From Bacteroidota bacterium (GTDB lineage Bacteria; Bacteroidota; Bacteroidia; Chitinophagales; Chitinophagaceae), in assembly GCA_023392185.1 (NCBI GenBank), contig JAEVZP010000137.1:1-11309 (forward strand): a DNA stretch of 11,309 bases, given 5' to 3'. Below are positions 6,772-11,309 of the stretch, piece by piece (the first letter of the stretch is position 1; every line of letters starts with the position of its first letter). Under the pieces are notes generated by a model, which saw nothing but the letters and a program-made list of their open reading frames with translations, did not search any database and was not told the origin of the DNA. A program made the position numbers and the translations under genes.

Positions 6772-8238
6772 TCACAAAAGCGGCGCTACCAGCCGGCACA
6801 CCGAGTCGAAACCGCGCGCCAGCACCGGGCGACTCTGCCAGGCCTCCAGTGTGATGCGGCTGCTGTTTTCCTTGTCTTTTTCAAAGCTCTGCTCCAGGTC
6901 CTGACACAACTGCGGCTCGTAGATCACCGAGGTGATTTCGAAATTGAGGAAAAAGCTACGGGTGTCCATATTGACCGTTCCTACAAAAGCCAGGCTGCCG
7001 TCGATAGAGATGGTTTTGGCGTGGATAAAGCCTTTTTCGTAAAGAAAAACACAGACGCCGCGCTCCAGCAGCGGCTTGATAAACGAAAACGACGCATGCT
7101 GCACGATAAAAGAGTCGGACTTACGCGGGATCAGGAGTTCGACCGTTACGCCGTTGGCCGCTGCAATCATCAGCGTGGTAGTCAGTTGCTGGGTGGGGAT
7201 AAAATAGGGTGTGCAGATGCGGATGCTTTTGCGGGCCTGACTGAGGGCCAGCAGGATGGCTTCCATGGCAAAAGGCGCTGCCGAGCTGGGTCCGCTGGCT
7301 GCAAAGGAGATAATGGCATCGCCTTTTTTCACCTGTCCGTCGCCGAAGTATCTTTTTTCTTTCCCGAAATTGTCGCTCCCGCCGGAGAAAAACCAGCCCA
7401 GCAGAAACTGCACCTGAAGCAGTTGCACGGCGGGTCCTTCGATGCGCACTGCCGTGTCGCGCCAATAGCCTGTGTGTTTGCCGTTGTTCCAATAGCGGTC
7501 ATCGAGGTTGATACCGCCGATAAAGCCCACTTCGCCATCTACGACCACGATTTTGCGATGGTTGCGGTAGTTGCTGTTGGCCAGCGAGGTAAACGTAACG
7601 GGCAGCGTTTTGAGCAGCGGGATACCGGCGGCGGCAAAGCGTTTGGGAATGTCTTTGAGGTGATTGGACCCCACGTCATCCACAATCACGCGTACCTCCA
7701 CGCCTTCCCCGTGTTTGCGGATGAGGATATCGGCCACACGGTTGCCCACGTCGTCTGCCGTAAAGATGTAGTATTCCAGGTGGATGTGTTCGCGTGCCGC
7801 TTCCAGTGCTTCGAACAAAGCCGGGAATTTTTCTTCGCCGTTGTTGAGCAGTGTTACGGTGTTGCCGGTGCTGATGAGCGACTGCCGCTGATAATACAGA
7901 TACCGGAACGGAAAGGCCATGTCGCCGATTTCTTCTTCGAGCAGCAGGAGGCGCTTCTCCATTTTCGACTCCAGCGCGCTGTAGTATTCGGCCATTTTCT
8001 GCTGGTCCACAATCCGCTTCCGGGTAAAAAGCTTTTGCTTAAAAAGCGGCTTGCGTCCTACCAGGTAATACACAATCAACCCGGCAACCGGCACAAAAAC
8101 CAGAATAAGGATATAAGCCAGCGACTTGCTGGGGTTGCGGTTTTCACTCAGGATGGTGATGATAACGCCCGTATAAATAAGGGTCATCGGTACCCAGTAC
8201 CAATCGGTGGTGAATTGCCATATCAGTCCCCAGTCCAT
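6772..8238 (-). CDS. cls: Cardiolipin synthase (phospholipase D superfamily)
   Basis: A 488-residue integral membrane enzyme that joins two phosphatidylglycerol molecules, or a related donor pair, into cardiolipin. Two N-terminal membrane segments are visible at about 14-31 and 40-60, then a cytoplasmic linker with a charged helix (about 72-105). Two phospholipase D catalytic motifs are complete: HRKIVVVD (His227, Lys229, Asp234) followed by GFIGGIN, and HAKTISID (His406, Lys408, Asp413) followed by AFVGTVNMDTRSF. Length and architecture match bacterial ClsA/Cls proteins. The ATG at 8238 (MDWGLIWQF) puts the first membrane segment at the N-terminus as in the family. The frame stays open upstream to 8397, but those 53 codons look like non-coding DNA. 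It lies 185 bases downstream of kpsF and 103 bases upstream of the lipoprotein gene. Confidence 0.95.
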   Translation of the reverse strand: MDWGLIWQFTTDWYWVPMTLIYTGVIITILSENRNPSKSLAYILILVFVPVAGLIVYYLVGRKPLFKQKLFTRKRIVDQQKMAEYYSALESKMEKRLLLLEEEIGDMAFPFRYLYYQRQSLISTGNTVTLLNNGEEKFPALFEALEAAREHIHLEYYIFTADDVGNRVADILIRKHGEGVEVRVIVDDVGSNHLKDIPKRFAAAGIPLLKTLPVTFTSLANSNYRNHRKIVVVDGEVGFIGGINLDDRYWNNGKHTGYWRDTAVRIEGPAVQLLQVQFLLGWFFSGGSDNFGKEKRYFGDGQVKKGDAIISFAASGPSSAAPFAMEAILLALSQARKSIRICTPYFIPTQQLTTTLMIAAANGVTVELLIPRKSDSFIVQHASFSFIKPLLERGVCVFLYEKGFIHAKTISIDGSLAFVGTVNMDTRSFFLNFEITSVIYEPQLCQDLEQSFEKDKENSSRITLEAWQSRPVLARGFDSVCRLVAPLL

Positions 8239-8403
8239 GTGCGTTTTTTTGGGAGAAAAATTCCGGGCAGGGTGCCCCCCTGGCAGCCTGCGCTCAACAC
8301 CCGGTTTGGAAAGCAAACTCCTTGCCAAAAGCAAGACTGCTGGCCGCCGATACATCATCCGGCGGTCCTTTGCCCGATCAGGAGCGCACCCGGGCAAGCC
8401 GCT

Positions 8404-8415
8404 ATTTCCGGAAAT
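8404..8415. repeat. 12-base palindrome after the kpsF stop
   Basis: ATTTCCGGAAAT is perfectly self-complementary and lies about 9 bases beyond the kpsF stop codon, in the kpsF-cls gap (8239-8423). It is another copy of the recurring TTTCCGGAAA word. The rest of that gap shows only short inverted repeats without T-runs and no clear TANNTTTG element. Confidence 0.5.
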
Positions 8416-8423
8416 TTCCTCTT

Positions 8424-9389
8424 TTACAGCAAGCCTTCGCGGATGAGGTCGTGCAGGTGGAGGATGCCGGCATAGGCGCCCTGCCGGTCCACAGCGATGA
8501 GTTGGGTAATATCTTTTTCGCGGAGGCGCTGCAGCGCTTCAGCGGCAAGGGCTTCGGTGGCGATAGTTTGCGGGTGTCGGGTACAGATGTCGCGGGCGCA
8601 GATGCCTTTGATCGTGTCGTGCTGTTCGAGCATGCGGCGCAGGTCGCCGTCGGTGATGATGCCGACGAGCTGTCCGTTTTCGGTAACCGCCGTTGCACCG
8701 AGCCGCTTGCTGCTGATCTCGTAGATGACCTGCTGGATACCGGCATCTGCATCGACTACGGGTCCTTTGGTGGAAGAAAGCAAATCCTGCACGCGCATAT
8801 ACAGCCGCTTGCCGAGTGCGCCGCCGGGATGGTAACGGGCAAAATCCTGTGCGGTAAAGCCTTTAAGGTTGAGCAGGCAGACGGCCAGGGCATCGCCCAT
8901 AACGAGTTGTGCGGTGGTGCTGGTCGTTGGCGCGAGGTTGTTGGGGCAGGCTTCCTTGCGGACAGTGGTATTGACAAAGCAGTCGGCCTGCCGGGCGAGG
9001 TAGGAACCGGCGGCGCCGCAGAGGGCGATCACCGGGTTGCCGAATCCTTTGAGCAGGGGCAGCAGCACTTTTATTTCCGGGCTTTCGCCGCTTTTGGAGA
9101 TGACGATCACCACATCGTCTTTCTGGATCATGCCCAGGTCGCCATGGATAGCGTCGGCAGCATGCAGGAACAGGGCCGGGGTGCCGGTGCTGTTGAAGGT
9201 AGCGACCATCTTCTGCGCGATCAGCGCGCTCTTGCCGATTCCCGAAACCACAACCCGTCCTTTGGCTTCCTGAATCTGTAAAACGGCCCGGCCAAAATCT
9301 TCGTTTACGAATCCGGCCAGCTGACTTATGGCTTCGGCTTCGAGGCGGATGGTTTGCAGGGCATCTTCCTGAATGGCGGCAAAGTTCAT
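8424..9389 (-). CDS. kdsD: Arabinose-5-phosphate isomerase (KpsF/KdsD/GutQ family, SIS plus two CBS domains)
   Basis: A 321-residue cytoplasmic enzyme that interconverts ribulose 5-phosphate and arabinose 5-phosphate, the first step to Kdo for lipopolysaccharide. The SIS domain (about 35-170) shows VVSGIGKSA (Lys53), the STGTPALFLHAADAIHGDLG-type loop (67-86), ISKSGESPE (Glu105), KEACPNNLAPTTSTT (Glu146) and RYHPGGALGKRL (His187). These four residues fall at a constant offset of -6 from the catalytic set I recall for E. coli KdsD (Lys59, Glu111, Glu152, His193), so activity is likely. Two CBS repeats fill about 200-321. Full length matches KdsD. The ATG at 9389 is preceded at 5 bases by a TANNTTTG element. 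No kdsA, kdsB or kdsC is in view, so a KpsF/GutQ paralogue name is possible; the reaction would be the same. Confidence 0.94.
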   Translation of the reverse strand: MNFAAIQEDALQTIRLEAEAISQLAGFVNEDFGRAVLQIQEAKGRVVVSGIGKSALIAQKMVATFNSTGTPALFLHAADAIHGDLGMIQKDDVVIVISKSGESPEIKVLLPLLKGFGNPVIALCGAAGSYLARQADCFVNTTVRKEACPNNLAPTTSTTAQLVMGDALAVCLLNLKGFTAQDFARYHPGGALGKRLYMRVQDLLSSTKGPVVDADAGIQQVIYEISSKRLGATAVTENGQLVGIITDGDLRRMLEQHDTIKGICARDICTRHPQTIATEALAAEALQRLREKDITQLIAVDRQGAYAGILHLHDLIREGLL

Positions 9390-9394
9390 AGGCG

Positions 9395-9402
9395 CAAAAA
9401 TA
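9395..9402 (-). promoter_or_regulatory. Bacteroidota-type -7 element (TATTTTTG) for kpsF/kdsD
   Basis: On the - strand TATTTTTG fits TANNTTTG exactly and ends 5 bases before the kpsF ATG, the same spacing as at the M16 gene. The -33 region is weak (CTTC at 19 bases). It predicts a leaderless or near-leaderless transcript and transcription of kpsF independent of the pcrB-like gene upstream. Confidence 0.58.
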
Positions 9403-9447
9403 GCCCTTGCGGCATGCGTGCGAAGCGGAGGGCGGTCGCGTGGGCTT

Positions 9448-9457
9448 TTTCCGGAAA
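9448..9457. repeat. TTTCCGGAAA palindrome between the pcrB-like gene and kpsF
   Basis: A copy of the recurring 10-base palindrome, 33 bases beyond the stop of the pcrB-like gene and about 45 bases upstream of the kpsF -7 element. It is the third intergenic copy in the window. Confidence 0.5.
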
Positions 9458-9490
9458 TACGGCAAAGAATTCCGGCTCCGTTTTTCGTCT

Positions 9491-10297
9491 TTAGAGGTTG
9501 GGCACTTCGGCCACGGGCGTCGTGGGATAGGCAGAAACGCGCTTGCTACTCACCTGATGCACGGCAGCGGCCATCTCCCCCAGCAACTCTGGCGCTGTTT
9601 CCAACACATCGCCCACCACCACGATCGTGGCACCGGCGGCGGCGGCACCGGCGGCGGCTTGGGGGGTTCGCATGCCGCCGCCTACAAAAAGCGGATTGCG
9701 GGTTTGGCCGGCGACCAGGCAAATCATGTCGGCAGAAACCGGGTCAAGTGCGCCGGAGCCAGCGTCGAGATACAACAGATGATGGCCCAGAAGCTCACTT
9801 GCCCAGGCGGTGCACAAGGCAATGTCGGGCTTGTTGGCCGGCACGGGCGCCGAGCCGCTCATATAGGACACTGTCGTGGGCCGGCCGCCGTCCACCACGA
9901 TGTAGCCGGTAGAAAGTACTTCCAGCCCGGAGGCGCGCACGGCAGGTGCCGAGACGACATGCTGTCCGATAAGCAGTTCCGGGTTGCGGCCAGAAACGAG
10001 CGAGAGGTACAGGAGGCCGTCGGCTTCGGGTGTTACTTGCGCGGGTGCGCCGGGGAAGAGCAGTACCGGAATGTTGCAGGCAGCCTTGAAATTGCGGATA
10101 AAAGCTTCAAAATGGGCGTAGTTGAGCACAAGGCTGCCGCCGACGAGCAGGTAATCGACCCGGGCTTCTGCACACTTCCGGGCAAGGACCGGGCCATATT
10201 CGGGACGTGTTTTATCGGGGTCGATGAGCATGGCAAAACCCGGACGACGGTCTTCTTTGCGGGCCTGTAGCTCGGCCAGGATAAGGGGTTTCTTCAT
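9491..10297 (-). CDS. Geranylgeranylglyceryl-phosphate synthase family protein (PcrB-like)
   Basis: A 268-residue TIM-barrel protein of the GGGPS/PcrB family, cytoplasmic or membrane-associated. Members join a prenyl diphosphate to sn-glycerol-1-phosphate by an ether bond. Family signatures are present in order: FAMLIDPDKT (21-30, Asp26 a likely magnesium ligand), LLVGGS (50-55), VLLFPG (78-83), GYIVVDGG (131-138), YLDAGSGA (176-183), VGGGMRTP (205-212) and VVVGD (226-230), the later glycine-rich loops binding the phosphate. The length and an alanine-rich helix fit the longer group II type found in Bacteroidota and some archaea, rather than the about 230-residue Firmicutes PcrB. The ATG at 10297 is preferred over a GTG two codons upstream (10303). 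A one-mismatch -7 element (GACCTTTG, - strand, 10333-10340) could serve it. mscL ends 56 bases upstream. Prenyl chain length cannot be told from sequence by eye. Confidence 0.92.
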   Translation of the reverse strand: MKKPLILAELQARKEDRRPGFAMLIDPDKTRPEYGPVLARKCAEARVDYLLVGGSLVLNYAHFEAFIRNFKAACNIPVLLFPGAPAQVTPEADGLLYLSLVSGRNPELLIGQHVVSAPAVRASGLEVLSTGYIVVDGGRPTTVSYMSGSAPVPANKPDIALCTAWASELLGHHLLYLDAGSGALDPVSADMICLVAGQTRNPLFVGGGMRTPQAAAGAAAAGATIVVVGDVLETAPELLGEMAAAVHQVSSKRVSAYPTTPVAEVPNL

Positions 10298-10353
10298 GCT
10301 CACGGATGATTTATTTATAGCAAAAACGACTGCAAAGGTCGGGAATTTCGGTG

Positions 10354-10737
10354 CTATGGGCGCTGGCGCAGTTCATCCCGGATTTCGGTTAGCAAGACTT
10401 CGGTTGGGGAGGGGGTGGGCGGGGCCGAATCGGGCGTTTCGGCTGGCTTGCGGAGTTTGTTGACGCCCCGGATCAGCAGGAAGAGCACGAGCGCAATGCA
10501 GAGAAAGCTGATAATAGCGGACAGAAAGCTGCCGTATTTGACTCCGTTCCAGGACAGCTGTGCGATGTCGGCGGCGCCGACGGCGCGCAGCGCGGGGGTG
10601 AGCAACAGCGGTGTGATCACATCTTCGACGAGGGAGGAAACGATTTTGCCGAAGGCAGCGCCAATGATCACGCCCACGGCGAGGTCGAGGACATTACCCC
10701 GAAGGGCAAATTGTTTAAATTCTTTCAGAAAACCCAT
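10354..10737 (-). CDS. mscL: Large-conductance mechanosensitive channel
   Basis: A 127-residue inner-membrane protein that opens under membrane tension to release solutes during hypo-osmotic shock; it works as a homopentamer. The N-terminal helix MGFLKEFKQFALRGN leads into the pore helix DLAVGVIIGAAFGKIVSSLV (about 18-37), very close to E. coli MscL. A periplasmic loop (about 46-68) follows, then TM2 FLSAIISFLCIALVLFLLIR (71-90). A proline-rich linker (98-112) precedes the cytoplasmic helix EVLLTEIRDELRQ (113-125). The ATG at 10737 is chosen because the family begins here; the frame is open upstream to 10869 but that extension resembles no MscL. A one-mismatch -7 element (TATTTTCG, - strand, 10768-10775) is a weak promoter candidate. 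It is first in the - strand gene run and diverges from the tetR-type gene. Confidence 0.97.
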   Translation of the reverse strand: MGFLKEFKQFALRGNVLDLAVGVIIGAAFGKIVSSLVEDVITPLLLTPALRAVGAADIAQLSWNGVKYGSFLSAIISFLCIALVLFLLIRGVNKLRKPAETPDSAPPTPSPTEVLLTEIRDELRQRP

Positions 10738-10894
10738 ATAGAACTGTTTACACCATTGATCAACAGGCGAAAATAGAGCAGAAGTTTGGGCCTTACTTTT
10801 CCTTTTGGTAAAAAAGGCCTTGTTTTGCGGGAAGAACCTTTTGCAGGCGAAGTTGTTTGGCTGATGCACCCTGTTTCTACATGAAGTTTTTCCT
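10738..10894. promoter_or_regulatory. Divergent intergenic region between mscL and the TetR-type gene
   Basis: This 157-base A+T-richer region must hold the promoters of both divergent genes. Visible structure: a short inverted repeat CCTTTT-5-AAAAGG (10801-10817), and TTTTGC repeated directly at 10823-10828 and 10839-10844 (16 bases apart). Either might be an operator for the adjacent regulator, but TetR operators vary too much to assign. No exact TANNTTTG was found for the regulator; TACTTTTC at 10794-10801 has one mismatch. Confidence 0.35.
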
Positions 10895-11309
10895 ATGGAT
10901 TTAATAGATAATATTTTGGAGTCTGCCGACCGCTTGTTTCAGGAGCGGGGTTATAAGGGTATAACTATGGATGTGTTGGCAGCGCATGTCGGCATTTCCA
11001 AGAAAACGTTGTATCAGCATTTTGAAAACAAGAACGACCTGGTAGAGGCGGTGCGGCAACGCTCGCACGAGTCTTACCATGCAGCTTTCGATGCTATTGA
11101 GCAGACGGCTGCCAATGCTATAGATGCATTTCTTCGGATCAACGACATTCTGCATCGGGTCTCGGGCAATACCAATCCGGCAGCGCTTTATGAGATGGAG
11201 CGGTTCTTTCCGTATGCGTATGAAAACTTCCGGGGCGAGTTGCTCCTGCAGTCGGTCCAGGTTTCAAAGCGAAATCTGGAGCGGGGTGTTGCGGAAGGGT
11301 TGTATCGTG
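10895..11309 (+). CDS. TetR/AcrR-family transcriptional regulator, 3'-truncated
   Basis: The frame opens at ATG 10895 (MDLIDNILESADRLFQERG) and runs without a stop to the window edge, giving 138 codons; the C-terminus is missing. The first about 50 residues are a typical TetR DNA-binding domain: helix 1 DNILESADRLFQERGYKGIT, then MDVLAAHVGISKKTLYQHFENKNDLVEAV, which holds the helix-turn-helix and the conserved LYQHFENKNDL. The part after about residue 60 is the start of the variable ligand-binding domain, so the effector is unknown. Family members usually repress a neighbouring or own promoter. mscL lies divergently 157 bases away but is rarely TetR-controlled; the real target may be beyond the right edge. 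An earlier ATG at 10881 runs into TAA after seven codons. The coding sequence is visibly more A+T-rich than its neighbours. Confidence 0.93.
   Translation, partial: MDLIDNILESADRLFQERGYKGITMDVLAAHVGISKKTLYQHFENKNDLVEAVRQRSHESYHAAFDAIEQTAANAIDAFLRINDILHRVSGNTNPAALYEMERFFPYAYENFRGELLLQSVQVSKRNLERGVAEGLYR

Noticed and set aside
8239..8397. An upstream in-frame start giving cardiolipin synthase 53 extra residues
   Set aside because: The added stretch is arginine/proline-rich and unlike any Cls N-terminus; starting at 8238 places the first membrane helix correctly.
8370..8397. TTGCCCG/CGGGCAA inverted repeat in the kpsF-cls gap as a terminator
   Set aside because: The stem is 7 bp with a 14-base loop and has no T-run on either side, so there is too little to call it.
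6700..8475. A 591-codon open frame on the + strand across the cardiolipin synthase gene
   Set aside because: It is antisense to cls, whose two HKD motifs leave no doubt about the coding strand; the antisense product shows no family features.
9631..9658. A 15-base tandem duplication (CACCGGCGGCGGCGG twice) inside the pcrB-like gene
   Set aside because: It encodes an Ala/Gly-rich helix at the length expected for the family between VGGGMRTP and the VVVGD loop, so it looks like ordinary low-complexity coding sequence and not an insertion.
8322..10270. Long + strand open frames opposite kpsF and the pcrB-like gene (8322-9281, 9407-10270)
   Set aside because: They mirror well-recognised - strand genes and show no protein signatures.
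4034..10737. The seven - strand genes as one envelope-biogenesis operon
   Set aside because: Separate promoter-like elements for kpsF and the M16 gene, and gaps of 101, 185 and 103 bases, argue for several transcripts; only the lipoprotein-NlpC/P60 pair is tight enough to propose.
10738..10869. An upstream in-frame start giving MscL 44 extra residues
   Set aside because: MscL proteins begin at the MGFLKEFKQF helix; the extra stretch is basic and low in complexity and covers the likely promoter region.

Overview
This window looks like chromosomal DNA from a fairly G+C-rich member of the Bacteroidota (my guess is near the Chitinophagales/Saprospirales; not proven). The reasons are the gene content (TonB-dependent receptor, bacterial geranylgeranylglyceryl-phosphate-synthase-like protein, small lipid-anchored proteins) and several matches to the Bacteroidota -7 promoter element TANNTTTG just ahead of start codons. 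No phage, transposase, CRISPR, rRNA or tRNA signal was seen.

Layout. On the + strand there is the 3' part of a TonB-dependent outer-membrane receptor (1-2246, start lost off the left edge), a repeat-filled 282-base intergenic region (2247-2528), and histidyl-tRNA synthetase hisS (2529-3920). A bidirectional hairpin terminator (3942-3995) separates hisS from a run of seven genes on the - strand. Read in transcription order these are mscL (10737-10354), a PcrB/GGGP synthase family gene (10297-9491), a KpsF/KdsD-type arabinose-5-phosphate isomerase (9389-8424), a cardiolipin-synthase-type phospholipase D protein (8238-6772), a conserved-looking lipoprotein of unknown function (6668-6072), an NlpC/P60 lipoprotein (6033-5380) and an M16 metallopeptidase (5296-4034). 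At the right edge, a TetR-family regulator (from 10895, cut by the window end) diverges from mscL.

The - strand genes share a cell-envelope theme: mechanosensitive channel, prenyl-ether lipid headgroup enzyme, Kdo precursor enzyme for lipopolysaccharide, cardiolipin synthesis and peptidoglycan hydrolysis. They need not form one operon: kpsF and the M16 gene each have their own promoter-like element, and gaps of about 100-185 bases separate several of them. The lipoprotein and NlpC/P60 genes (38-base gap) are the best candidates for one transcript.

I did not find a clear new multi-gene system. The most unusual signal is at DNA level. The palindrome TTCCGGAA occurs ten times in 11.3 kb (about 0.2 expected by chance), usually as TTTCCGGAAA, in different reading frames and in intergenic DNA. 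Second are the TANNTTTG elements placed only 5-8 bases before ATG, which predict leaderless or nearly leaderless mRNAs for hisS, kpsF and the M16 gene.
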